Source of the DNA: Arcobacteraceae bacterium
GTDB taxonomy: Bacteria > Campylobacterota > Campylobacteria > Campylobacterales > Arcobacteraceae
DNA length: 64,000 nt
Direction of reading: 5' to 3'
Assembly: GCA_021107755.1 (NCBI GenBank)
Contig: JAIOSF010000009.1
Coordinates: forward strand, 20,078 to 84,077
Positions 26,382 to 35,356 of this stretch are shown piece by piece. The translations under genes and the position numbers were made by a program. Under the pieces are notes generated by a model. That model saw only the letters and a list, made by a program, of their open reading frames with translations. It was not told the DNA's origin and made no database searches. Each line of letters opens with the position of its first letter. Position 1 is the stretch's first letter.

Positions 26382-27555
26382 CCTAGCAAATCTATTAAGA
26401 CCAAGTAGTCTAGAAGAGTTTGTGGGACAATCTCACATTATAGGTAACAATAAAGCTCTTTATAAACTCATAGAAAAAAAGGAAATTCCTCATCTCTTTT
26501 TTTATGGAAAACCAGGAACTGGAAAAACATCTTTAGCAAAAATCATAGCAAAAAATAGTGGCTATGATTTTTATAATATGAATGCAACAAGTCTTAAAAT
26601 TGACGATTTACGAACCATATTTAAAAGATATGAAAATGGTTTGTTAAAACCTCTTATTTTTATCGATGAAGTTCACAGATTGACAAAAACACAACAAGAA
26701 GTACTCTTACCAGTTATGGAAAACTATGATGCAATAATTATAGGAGCAAGTACAGAAAATCCATTTTTCACTTTAACAAATGGAATTCGCTCGAGAGGTT
26801 TTTTATATGAGTTTAAACCTCTAAATTATCAAGAATTAGAAAACTTAACAAACAAAGCCATAAAAGAACTTAATATCACTATTAATCAAGAAGCAACAGA
26901 ATACCTTATAGTTTCAAGTAGCGGAGATGGTAGAGCTTTATTAAACTTAATTGATTTTGCATCTAAAGTAGATAAAGAGATAACTATGGAGCTTTTAAAA
27001 GAGCTAAGGGAAACATCTATGGGTGATGGGGTTAGTAGTTCCCAAAGCCACTACGACATTATAAGTGCCATGATAAAATCTATACGAGGTAGTGATGTTG
27101 ATGGAGCATTATATTATCTTGCTCGACTAATTGATGGTGGAGAGAGTGTTGAGTTTATCTGTAGAAGGTTAGTGATACTTGCAAGTGAAGATATTGGTAA
27201 TGCAAACCCAAATGCACTTAATCTAGCTTCTAGTACTTATCTTACAACTTCAAAAATAGGGTATCCAGAATCTAGAATCATACTCTCTCAATGTGTAATA
27301 TATCTAGCATCATCACCAAAATCAAATAGTGCTTATAATGCAATAAACAGTGCTCTTGAGTTTGTAAAAACCGAACAGCTACTAGAGATACCAAAACATC
27401 TCCAAGATACTCATATAGGTTATAAATATCCACATGATTTTGGAGGATTTGTAACACAAAAATATCTAGAAAAAGATATAAAATTTTATGAAACTAAAAA
27501 AATTGGTTATGAAAAAACATTAGATGAGTGGCTTGAAAAGATTAAAAAAATATAG
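26371..27555 (+). CDS. rarA: Replication-associated recombination protein A (MgsA/WHIP family AAA+ ATPase)
   Basis: The product is 394 aa. Walker A FYGKPGTGKTSLAK, Walker B LIFIDEVHRL, sensor IIGASTENPFF, then the tetramerisation domain with GGESVEFICRRLVILASEDIG. RarA acts at stalled replication forks. The RarA/MgsA assignment rests on this whole pattern, which separates it from RuvB. It overlaps rluB by 11 bp and probably shares its transcript. Confidence 0.94.
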   Translation: MSTNLANLLRPSSLEEFVGQSHIIGNNKALYKLIEKKEIPHLFFYGKPGTGKTSLAKIIAKNSGYDFYNMNATSLKIDDLRTIFKRYENGLLKPLIFIDEVHRLTKTQQEVLLPVMENYDAIIIGASTENPFFTLTNGIRSRGFLYEFKPLNYQELENLTNKAIKELNITINQEATEYLIVSSSGDGRALLNLIDFASKVDKEITMELLKELRETSMGDGVSSSQSHYDIISAMIKSIRGSDVDGALYYLARLIDGGESVEFICRRLVILASEDIGNANPNALNLASSTYLTTSKIGYPESRIILSQCVIYLASSPKSNSAYNAINSALEFVKTEQLLEIPKHLQDTHIGYKYPHDFGGFVTQKYLEKDIKFYETKKIGYEKTLDEWLEKIKKI

Positions 27556-27595
27556 AAAAATATGTTATAATCAAAAATAAATTTAGGGACAATAT

Positions 27596-28489
27596 ATGAA
27601 ACATTTAATAACAACTAGTGACTTCTCAAATGATGAAATTCTTAAACTTTTCAATGATGCAAAACTTTTTTTAGATCTTAGTTCAAATAAACTTTTAGAA
27701 GGGAAACTAATAGTTACACTTTTTTTTGAAAACTCAACAAGAACAAGAAGTAGTTTTGAAATAGCAGCAAAAAGACTTGGTGCAGATGTAGTTAATCTTG
27801 AAGTTCAAACAAGCTCAACAAAAAAAGGGGAAACTGTCGAGGATACAGTTGCAAACTTAAATGCTATGAAACCAGATGCTATTATTATAAGACATAGTGA
27901 GTGTGGTTTACCAAATAGTTTAAAAAGTTATGTGAATTGTCCTATCCTTAATGCAGGAGATGGTAAAAATGCCCATCCTACTCAAGCACTCTTAGACCTC
28001 TTTACAATAATGGAACATTTTAATTATGATGTAAAAGATAAGAATATAGCTATCGTTGGTGATATTTTCAATTCACGAGTTGCCTCTTCAAACTTGGAAT
28101 TATTACCTCGATTTGGATTAAAACCAATTCTTGTAACACCTAAAGAATTTAGAGTAGTATCACAATACAAAACAGTAAAGAATATTAATAAAGTGATTGA
28201 TAAACTTGATGTAATAATGAGTTTACGAGTACAACACGAAAGACATACTTTTACACTTTCAGATGATGAGCTAGAGGAAAATACAAAAAAGTATAGTAAA
28301 AAATATTGTATCACTAAAAAAATGATGGGTAGTAGAGATATCTTACTTATGCATCCAGGACCAGTGAATAGGAATATCGATATAAGTGATGAGATGTTAG
28401 AAGATCCTCGTTCAAAAGTTCTAGAACAAGTGAGAAATGGTGTAGCAGTAAGAATGGCTTGTTTAAAAAAACTAATACTAAATCAATAA
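27596..28489 (+). CDS. pyrB: Aspartate carbamoyltransferase, catalytic chain
   Basis: The product is 297 aa. The carbamoyl-phosphate loop is FFENSTRTRSSFE, followed by NAGDGKNAHPTQALLDLFTI and the aspartate-site LMHPGPVNRNIDIS. It makes carbamoyl-aspartate in pyrimidine synthesis. No regulatory pyrI follows. TATAAT at 27564-27569 lies upstream as a likely -10, and TTAGGGACA gives the ribosome site. It heads a pyrB-pabB-pabC-like cluster. Confidence 0.96.
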   Translation: MKHLITTSDFSNDEILKLFNDAKLFLDLSSNKLLEGKLIVTLFFENSTRTRSSFEIAAKRLGADVVNLEVQTSSTKKGETVEDTVANLNAMKPDAIIIRHSECGLPNSLKSYVNCPILNAGDGKNAHPTQALLDLFTIMEHFNYDVKDKNIAIVGDIFNSRVASSNLELLPRFGLKPILVTPKEFRVVSQYKTVKNINKVIDKLDVIMSLRVQHERHTFTLSDDELEENTKKYSKKYCITKKMMGSRDILLMHPGPVNRNIDISDEMLEDPRSKVLEQVRNGVAVRMACLKKLILNQ

Positions 28490-28499
28490 TATAAAAATA

Positions 28500-29438
28500 G
28501 TGAACTTAAAAAAGATACTCAATAATTATGGCTCCAAAAAAGAGCCATTTTTTTTTATGATTAGTTATGATTTAAAAAACTATGAAGTGATTCCATTAAA
28601 AGATATTCCAAAAGATATTCAATATAAAATAAATTCAAAAGAGCTATTTTCAAAAAAAAATCAAACAATAACAAAAACACCAATAAGTTATGAAAACTAT
28701 TTAACAAAATATAACTCCATACAAAATGAGATAAAAAATGGAAATACCTATCTTATCAATCTAACAACACCAACAAAAGTGAACGGAAAATTAGATTTAA
28801 AAAATATCTATGATAATGCAAATAGCAAATATAAATTGTTGTATAAAAATCAATTTATTTGTTTCTCACCTGAAAGTTTTTGTACAATTGATGAAAACAA
28901 AATCTACACCTATCCAATGAAAGGTACAATAGATGCCAATATAAAAAATGCAAAAGAGTTAATTCTAAAAGATCCAAAAGAATTAGCTGAACATACAATG
29001 GTTGTTGATCTATTACGAAATGATCTATCAATCGTTTCAAAAAAAGTAAAAGTTGAAAAATTTCGATATTGTGAAAAAATAAAAGCAGGAGAGAAAGAAC
29101 TTTTTCAAATAAGTTCAAAAATATCTGGTGAACTAGAAAATAGTTGGCAAGATAGAGTAGGAGATATTATCACCTCTTTATTGCCAGCAGGAAGCATCAC
29201 AGGGACTCCAAAGAAAAAAACAATACAAATCATAGCTGAAGTGGAAAAATACGAAAGAGGCTACTTTACAGGCGTTTTTGGAGTATTTGATGGAAAATCT
29301 TTAGATAGTGCCGTGATGATACGATTTATTGAGAAACAAAATGGTAAATATATTTATAAAAGTGGTGGAGGGATAACTTGTGATAGTGATCCTCAAAAAG
29401 AGTATCAAGAGATGTTAGATAAAGTATATATCCCATGA
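28500..29438 (+). CDS. pabB: Aminodeoxychorismate synthase component I (chorismate-binding)
   Basis: The product is 312 aa starting at GTG 28500. It is a compact chorismate-binding enzyme lacking the usual long N-terminal domain. GSITGTPKKKTIQII, GYFTGVFGVFDG and SGGGITCDSDPQKEY are the active-site segments of the TrpE/PabB family. It converts chorismate to 4-amino-4-deoxychorismate for folate synthesis, using ammonia from an amidotransferase, probably the TrpG/PabA at 18207-18776. Its stop overlaps the start of the class IV aminotransferase, the next enzyme in the pathway, which supports PabB over TrpE. Confidence 0.9.
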   Translation: MNLKKILNNYGSKKEPFFFMISYDLKNYEVIPLKDIPKDIQYKINSKELFSKKNQTITKTPISYENYLTKYNSIQNEIKNGNTYLINLTTPTKVNGKLDLKNIYDNANSKYKLLYKNQFICFSPESFCTIDENKIYTYPMKGTIDANIKNAKELILKDPKELAEHTMVVDLLRNDLSIVSKKVKVEKFRYCEKIKAGEKELFQISSKISGELENSWQDRVGDIITSLLPAGSITGTPKKKTIQIIAEVEKYERGYFTGVFGVFDGKSLDSAVMIRFIEKQNGKYIYKSGGGITCDSDPQKEYQEMLDKVYIP

Positions 29439-30001
29439 ATTATTTTTTCGAAACAATTAGATGTGATGATTTTGAAGTTTTTAATCTCCATTACCACAAT
29501 CAAAGAATATCAAGAACAATAGGACTTAATATTGATTTACAAGAATATATCTATCCACCAACAGACCATCTTCTTAGGGTAAAAGTAATTTACTCAAAAA
29601 ACGGTATTGAGAAAATTGATTACTACAAATATACACCTAAAGAGATAAAAGTGTTGAAAATTATTGAAGATGATAAAATAGAATATAATTATAAATATCT
29701 TAATAGAGAATCTATAGATAATCTATATTCAAAAAAAAGTATAGCTGATGAGATAATTATAGTAAAAAACAAGCTAGTTACAGATACCTCTATAGCAAAT
29801 ATTGCAATATATAAAGAAAATAGATGGTTAACACCAAAGCAACCCTTACTAAAAGGAACCACTAGAGCAAGATTATTAGAAGAAGAAATAGTATATGAAT
29901 CAGAGCTAAGTGTAGAGGATCTAAAAGATGCTTCTAAAATTGCTCTTTTGAATGCGATGATTGGATTTAAAGAGATTGAGAATTTTACAATTTTAGATTA
30001 A
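29435..30001 (+). CDS. pabC: PabC-like aminodeoxychorismate lyase (class IV PLP enzyme), short form
   Basis: A 188-aa protein; usual PabC is about 270 aa. NYFFETIRCDDFEVFNLHYH is the N-terminal class IV signature, YKYLNRES holds the lysine expected to bind PLP, and DEIIIVKNKLVTDTSIANI is the central cofactor segment. It would release p-aminobenzoate from aminodeoxychorismate. The ATG overlaps pabB by 4 bp, so the two are coupled. Short versions are common in this lineage. It converges on the response regulator with one base between stop codons and no strong terminator. Confidence 0.82.
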   Translation: MNYFFETIRCDDFEVFNLHYHNQRISRTIGLNIDLQEYIYPPTDHLLRVKVIYSKNGIEKIDYYKYTPKEIKVLKIIEDDKIEYNYKYLNRESIDNLYSKKSIADEIIIVKNKLVTDTSIANIAIYKENRWLTPKQPLLKGTTRARLLEEEIVYESELSVEDLKDASKIALLNAMIGFKEIENFTILD

Positions 30002-30002
30002 A

Positions 30003-30665
30003 TTATAATCTATATCCTATATTCTGAATTGTATAAAAAAAATCTTTTCCAACTTTTTTTCTTACTCTTAACAAAAAGTTTTTCAATGCCGATTCACTCA
30101 TAATTTCATTTTCCCAAATAAAATTATTGATATCATCTTTACTTGTAATACTATTTTTATTTTTTATGAGTAACTCAACAAATAGAGATTCTTTTTTACT
30201 CAAAAGTATCTCCTCTTGATTTTTATAAATAGACTTTGTGTCATAATCATAAAAAATATCATCTTTTATAAGTAATAAATTTTTACTGTTAATAGCTTGA
30301 GCACATTTATTAAGTAAACTTTTAAAATCAGTAAAATTAATAGGCTTGACTTCATAAGAGGTGAGCCCTAAAGGGATTGCTTTTAGCAAAAATTCTTCAT
30401 CTTTATGTGCACTTAACACAACAATTGGAACCTCTTTATTATCAACCCTAATTTGCTCAATAAAATGTAAAGCCAATCCATCTTCAACCTTTAGATCACT
30501 AATAATAATATCAATTTGTTCCATATGGAACAAACTCAAAGCATCTTGCATATTAGTACAGTGAATCACCTCTTTAGCATAAAGCTCTAAAAAATAGATT
30601 GTATGTTCTGCAAATACCAAGTTATCTTCTAAAAATAATATTCTTAAATTTTTTAAATTATTCAC
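30003..30665 (-). CDS. OmpR-type response regulator, output of a four-gene signalling cluster
   Basis: GTG at 30665 is chosen as start because AAGGAG lies 7 nt upstream; an in-frame ATG at 30716 adds 17 basic residues that overlap the kinase gene. The 220-aa product has a receiver domain (Asp57 in IDIIISDLKVEDG, Lys in SYEVKPI) and a winged-helix DNA-binding domain (about 130-220; FFYTIQNIGYRL). It overlaps the kinase gene by 8 bp and is likely the only transcription output of the kinases at 30658-36425. A perfect parS-like palindrome lies inside its coding sequence. Confidence 0.88.
   Translation of the reverse strand: MNNLKNLRILFLEDNLVFAEHTIYFLELYAKEVIHCTNMQDALSLFHMEQIDIIISDLKVEDGLALHFIEQIRVDNKEVPIVVLSAHKDEEFLLKAIPLGLTSYEVKPINFTDFKSLLNKCAQAINSKNLLLIKDDIFYDYDTKSIYKNQEEILLSKKESLFVELLIKNKNSITSKDDINNFIWENEIMSESALKNFLLRVRKKVGKDFFYTIQNIGYRL
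30515..30534. promoter_or_regulatory. parS-like palindrome 3 (perfect)
   Basis: TTTGTTCCATATGGAACAAA is a perfect 20-bp palindrome inside the response regulator gene, coding for part of LFHMEQ. It differs from TGTTCCACGTGGAACA only in the central two dinucleotides. parS sites often lie within genes, so the location does not count against it. Confidence 0.55.
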
Positions 30666-31797
30666 TTTCCAACTCCTTCTTACTTGTAAGGATAAATTTT
30701 GCACCATTTTTTTCATTGTTGCCCTCTATATCCCAAGAATTTTTTTTACAAATCGCCTTTACTAAGTAAAGACCAATTCCCGTACTATCACTACTACTAA
30801 CATATGGAGCAAATATATCCTCACCTTGAGTAACAATTCCACCACCATTATCAACTATTGTTACAATAATAGTATCTTCACCATTAATTATAGAAATAGT
30901 AATTTTTGGATTATCAATTTTTCTTCTTACAAATATATTCTTTGCATTATTTAAAATAGATAATATAATTTGAGCATATTCATTTTGATTTCCAAGAATC
31001 TTAGATAAATTTTCATCTTCTATAGTATCTAACTCTATATTGTTGTAATTAAAAGTAGCAGCTACTATATTTATTGCTATATTTACTGCTTCACTGACAT
31101 TAAAATATCCAGAAAGTTGGTTTGGCTGGTAAAAATTTTGAAATGTTTTCATTGTCTCTGCCATAAATGAGATAATTTGTCCATTTTTCTCTAAATAGCG
31201 TTTATATTCTTCTATATCAATCATTTGACTATGTTCTAGCTTACCTTCTTGAAATGTATTAATACTCCCAAGCTCACTCAATGGTTGTTTCCACTGATGA
31301 GAGATGTGCATCAACAACTCACCAATTTCTGCTTGCTTAGACTTTTGGAATAGTATTTGCTGATTTATCTTATTCTCTTCTATTGCTGTGGCAACTTTTT
31401 GCTCTAAATTATTTTTGTAACTAAGAAGTTCTAAATGGGTATTGAGTCGTATGTCTAACTCTGAGGGATTGAAAGGTTTAACAATATAATCAATCGCCCC
31501 ATACTCAAAACCTTTTTTAATATCATCCGTTTCATTTTTAGCTGTAAGAAATATAATTGGAATATTTGAGTACTTATCACTATTTTTTAATATTCTACAA
31601 ACTTCATATCCATCTAAAGAGGGCATCATAATATCTAGTAGTATTAAGTCTACTTTCTCTTTTTTAACAATATCTAATGCTTCTTGTCCACTAAGTGCAG
31701 CAATAATATCATATTTATTTAAGGCACCTAATAATATATCTATATTAATTTCATTGTCATCTACAATTAATATTGTTGGGGATTTTTTATTTTTCAT
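30658..31797 (-). CDS. Receiver-histidine kinase (REC-HK)
   Basis: The product is 379 aa and soluble. An N-terminal receiver domain (about 8-125; Asp in DLILLDIMMPSLDG, Lys in YIVKPF) and a coiled coil (about 128-160) precede the phospho-accepting His in LMHISHQWKQPL and a HATPase domain with DNGGGIVTQ and STGIGLYLVKAI. It has no sensor of its own, so it probably relays phosphate from the upstream membrane kinase to the response regulator. Its start overlaps the large sensor gene by 11 bp. It is closely related to the REC-HK at 35301-36425. Confidence 0.9.
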   Translation of the reverse strand: MKNKKSPTILIVDDNEINIDILLGALNKYDIIAALSGQEALDIVKKEKVDLILLDIMMPSLDGYEVCRILKNSDKYSNIPIIFLTAKNETDDIKKGFEYGAIDYIVKPFNPSELDIRLNTHLELLSYKNNLEQKVATAIEENKINQQILFQKSKQAEIGELLMHISHQWKQPLSELGSINTFQEGKLEHSQMIDIEEYKRYLEKNGQIISFMAETMKTFQNFYQPNQLSGYFNVSEAVNIAINIVAATFNYNNIELDTIEDENLSKILGNQNEYAQIILSILNNAKNIFVRRKIDNPKITISIINGEDTIIVTIVDNGGGIVTQGEDIFAPYVSSSDSTGIGLYLVKAICKKNSWDIEGNNEKNGAKFILTSKKELESE

Positions 31798-34700
31798 ATT
31801 TATTTAGTATCTCGCTTGCTTCATGAAACATATATCTCTTAATATATGTTTTTATATTCTTAAAATCTACACTACTTAGTATTTGTAAATTATATTTATC
31901 TAATTCATCAATAATAGGATATACCACATTTGGTCTTTTTCTCAATACTGCCTCTTCTAATTGTTCAAGTAACTCTTTCTCTTTTTCTAAAACTATTGTC
32001 TCTCTCTTATTATACAGATTAAACTCTATTTTTTTCTTTGCTTTTTCTAACCCTTTCTCGTTAATGTAATCCTCTTGTTTTATTTCTCTTAACTCAATAT
32101 CAAAATATATTTGTGTACCCTCTTTTACCTTACTTTCAATTCTAAGTGTTCCACCCATTAACTCTACAAGTTGTTTTGATATAGATAGACCAAGTCCAGT
32201 ACCACCATATTCTCTTGTAATTGTGTCATCTGCTTGAGTAAATGGCTCAAAAATATTTTCTATTTGTTCTTGTGTTACTCCAATACCTGTATCACTTACA
32301 CTAAATCTATACCTATTGTAGCTTATATTTTCTATAGATAATTGTACTGAGCCTTTTTGTGTAAATTTTGTAGCATTACTTACAAGGTTTATTAAAACTT
32401 GCTCTAATCGTAAACTATCTCCATTAAAGTATTTTGGTAAAACTTTGTCATAATGAACCTCAAAATCTATATCTTTAGCTTCAATATTAGATGTTGCAAC
32501 TGCTTTAACATTGTTTAATACTTGATCCATATTGAAGTTATTTTTTACAATATTAAGCTTTCCTATCTCTATTTTTGAACTATCTAAAATATCATTAATC
32601 AATCTTAATAATGAAGTTGTTGCTTTCTCTATATTATGAAGTTGTTCTTGCTGTTTTTTATCTTGAACCTCTTTTTGCACTAAATAAGTCATACCTAAAA
32701 TTACATTAATAGGTGTCCTTATCTCATGACTCATATTTGCTAAAAAATTTGATTTTACTTTTAATGCTTCTTGTGCTTTGTTTTTTTGAAACTCTAACTC
32801 ACTATTCATTATTCGTAACTTTCTATTCCAGTAGAGAAAAACTAAAAAAATAACCATCGCAATAGATATTATTTCCCATAGTAATTGGTAATCTATTTTA
32901 CTCTCATATTTAATAGCTATCCAGTTATTAAAAATATTTTTATGTTCCTCGCTAGATATTGTATCTAATGTTTTTTGTAAAATATTTAATAAGGTTATAT
33001 CATCACCTCTAATAGCAATTCCTAACTCCCAACTTTCATCAAATTTTCCTGCAATTTTCAACTCCCCAACAAATTGTGTTTGAAAAAGGTATCCCACACT
33101 AGCGAGAGTTCCAATAAACCCAAATAGCTCACCATTTTTAACTTTTGTAAGCCCCTCAATATTATTATTTACCTCTACAAAATTTATTTTAGGATATTTC
33201 TCTTTTAATATTTCATAAAATGCATATCCTCGTGGTATCCCTATTTTTTTCTTGTCTAAACTAGCAAGATCGGTAATAAATGTTACATCATATTTAGTAG
33301 CTATTACAAGTGGTATATTTATGTATGGTGTTGTAAAATTCAAATACTCTTTTCTCTTTTTTGTTTCCATTGTTAGAAATGATAAAATATCGCATTTTCT
33401 CATTTTGGCATACTGTAAACTTTGGCTCCAAGAGTTAGTTTCTACAAGACGAAATGGTATACCAATAGCTTTACTAAATATTTTTATATAATCAGAAGTT
33501 ATCCCATCAATTTTACCGTTTTTAATCCCCTCTAAAGGCATCCATGAGGGATCAGCACAAAACTTTATCTCTTTTTTATTTTCTAAATATTCTTTCTCTT
33601 TTATTGTTAGGTATACTCTACTGGCTTCTCTTTTATCTTGTATATATAGATTCATCATCCATTTATTGATAATTTTTGAGTATTGATCTTCCGTTATCTT
33701 CTTCATTGACTTTTTTATAATACTATATAATAGTTTATTCTCTTTATTTATTCCAAACCGTAAATCTTCTTTTTTTATCTCTTTAAATTCCCCTAGTGGT
33801 TTAATACTAGTTATTCCTTTAGTATTAATTGATTTTTGAGCTGAAGTATATGAGGATAAAAAATAATCTATTTTATTTAATACTAAAGCTTCAACCTTTT
33901 CATCACTGCCTACAAACTCAACAATCTCAATCCCTTGCTTCTCTAAGATATCTTTATAAAAAATATTTCTACTTATACCTACCTTTTTCTCTTTTAAGCT
34001 CTCTAGTCCCACATATGAATTGTCTTTTTTCAATCCAAATATATAAGTAGGAATTTCAAAAAAGGGTTTTGTAAATAATGAATATTCTTCTCTTTCTAAA
34101 GTGTGTGAAAGACCACTAATCATATCTACTTTTTTCTCTTTAAATCTTTGTAAGCTAGGGGACCATGTATCTGTCACTTTTTCAAACTTTAAATCACTAA
34201 GTTGAGATATCTCTTTAAGTATATCATTACTCAAACCTTGATGTACACCATTTTCTATAAATGAAAAAGGTTTAAAATCATTTAACATAGCAATTTTCAC
34301 TATCGGATTTTTTTCTATATAGTTCAACTCTTCAAGTGTTAAGTTTAAAGAGTTATTAGAATATTCATGATATTTATAAATATATTCATTCAATAGTTTT
34401 TCTAAATCGTAATCTGGGTTTGCTAACCCTAACTTCACATACATATCTGTATTTAATTTAACTAATTCAGCGACAACTGAACCTATTTTAAAAATATTAG
34501 TTTTAAAAAACTTTTCTGTTTCTATTGCTTCAAAATTTAAAGATTCTTTAGTTTTTCTTTTTGTATATTTTTCATATATTAAATCAACTATCTCTGATTT
34601 ATGTTCAAAAGCATATTCCCATCCTTTATTTGTAGCATCAACAAAGTTTTTTACCAATTTAGCATTATTAAGAATAAAATCTTTACTTGTAAAAAGTTCT

Positions 34701-35356
34701 ACATCATATGAAAATATACCATTATTAGCTGGATTAAAAGTATTATATCTTATCCCTGCACGACTAAGTTCATAGGGTTGTGAGGTTAAAAAAATACTCA
34801 TAGCATCTACTTCCCCATTGATAAACTTATCTATTTTAAAATCATGATCAACTAGTGTAAAATCTGTTGCTTTTATCTTATTGTCTTTTAGCATCAATCC
34901 AATACTAGTATGTCCTATTTCCCAATCTAAAGCCATAAGTTTTTTACCCTTTAGCTCGCCTAATGTTTTGATATTTTCTTGAGTAATAATTGCTAAAGCA
35001 TTTTGTTTAAAAAAAGAACTTAAAAGAACAACTGGTTTATTGTTTAATTTTTCTAAGATTAAAGAGGAGGAGGATATACCAAATGTTGATTTACCAGTAA
35101 GAACATCTTCAGAAAGATTCACACCCTCTTGAAACTCTTTTAATTCAACTTCAAGCCCTATATCTTTGTAGTAGCCTTTTTCAATAGCAGCATAAAAACC
35201 TGCAAATTCAAATTGGTGTTTCCATTCTAATTGTAAAGATACTTTTGTTAAGTTACTATTAGAGTAAAGATTTGTGACAAATAAAAAAAATAAAAAAAAA
35301 TTAATTAAGTGGTATCTGTATCTCAAAATTTGCACCCTTATACTTTTTACCCTCAT
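31787..35356 (-). CDS. Large sensor histidine kinase with three periplasmic binding-protein domains
   Basis: About 1189 aa. A signal peptide or anchor is followed by an NMT1/SsuA-like domain (about 35-335), two SBP_bac_3 domains (about 340-580 and 590-830), one membrane helix (about 830-850), a coiled coil, a HisKA domain with FLANMSHEIRTPIN, and a HATPase with LVSNATKF and GTGLGLSISKQL. The receiver usually fused to such kinases is missing and is supplied by separate neighbours. The tail (about 1110-1190) is helical. The start is unsure: ATG at 35356 lacks a ribosome site, and TTG at 35326, preceded by AAGGGTG, gives a better signal peptide. NMT1 homologues bind pyrimidines, taurine or similar ligands. 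Confidence 0.88.
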   Translation of the reverse strand: MRVKSIRVQILRYRYHLINFFLFFLFVTNLYSNSNLTKVSLQLEWKHQFEFAGFYAAIEKGYYKDIGLEVELKEFQEGVNLSEDVLTGKSTFGISSSSLILEKLNNKPVVLLSSFFKQNALAIITQENIKTLGELKGKKLMALDWEIGHTSIGLMLKDNKIKATDFTLVDHDFKIDKFINGEVDAMSIFLTSQPYELSRAGIRYNTFNPANNGIFSYDVELFTSKDFILNNAKLVKNFVDATNKGWEYAFEHKSEIVDLIYEKYTKRKTKESLNFEAIETEKFFKTNIFKIGSVVAELVKLNTDMYVKLGLANPDYDLEKLLNEYIYKYHEYSNNSLNLTLEELNYIEKNPIVKIAMLNDFKPFSFIENGVHQGLSNDILKEISQLSDLKFEKVTDTWSPSLQRFKEKKVDMISGLSHTLEREEYSLFTKPFFEIPTYIFGLKKDNSYVGLESLKEKKVGISRNIFYKDILEKQGIEIVEFVGSDEKVEALVLNKIDYFLSSYTSAQKSINTKGITSIKPLGEFKEIKKEDLRFGINKENKLLYSIIKKSMKKITEDQYSKIINKWMMNLYIQDKREASRVYLTIKEKEYLENKKEIKFCADPSWMPLEGIKNGKIDGITSDYIKIFSKAIGIPFRLVETNSWSQSLQYAKMRKCDILSFLTMETKKRKEYLNFTTPYINIPLVIATKYDVTFITDLASLDKKKIGIPRGYAFYEILKEKYPKINFVEVNNNIEGLTKVKNGELFGFIGTLASVGYLFQTQFVGELKIAGKFDESWELGIAIRGDDITLLNILQKTLDTISSEEHKNIFNNWIAIKYESKIDYQLLWEIISIAMVIFLVFLYWNRKLRIMNSELEFQKNKAQEALKVKSNFLANMSHEIRTPINVILGMTYLVQKEVQDKKQQEQLHNIEKATTSLLRLINDILDSSKIEIGKLNIVKNNFNMDQVLNNVKAVATSNIEAKDIDFEVHYDKVLPKYFNGDSLRLEQVLINLVSNATKFTQKGSVQLSIENISYNRYRFSVSDTGIGVTQEQIENIFEPFTQADDTITREYGGTGLGLSISKQLVELMGGTLRIESKVKEGTQIYFDIELREIKQEDYINEKGLEKAKKKIEFNLYNKRETIVLEKEKELLEQLEEAVLRKRPNVVYPIIDELDKYNLQILSSVDFKNIKTYIKRYMFHEASEILNKYEK

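Noticed and set aside
30666..30716. Longer start of the response regulator at 30716
   Set aside because: GTG at 30665 has AAGGAG at ideal spacing and gives a normal receiver N-terminus.
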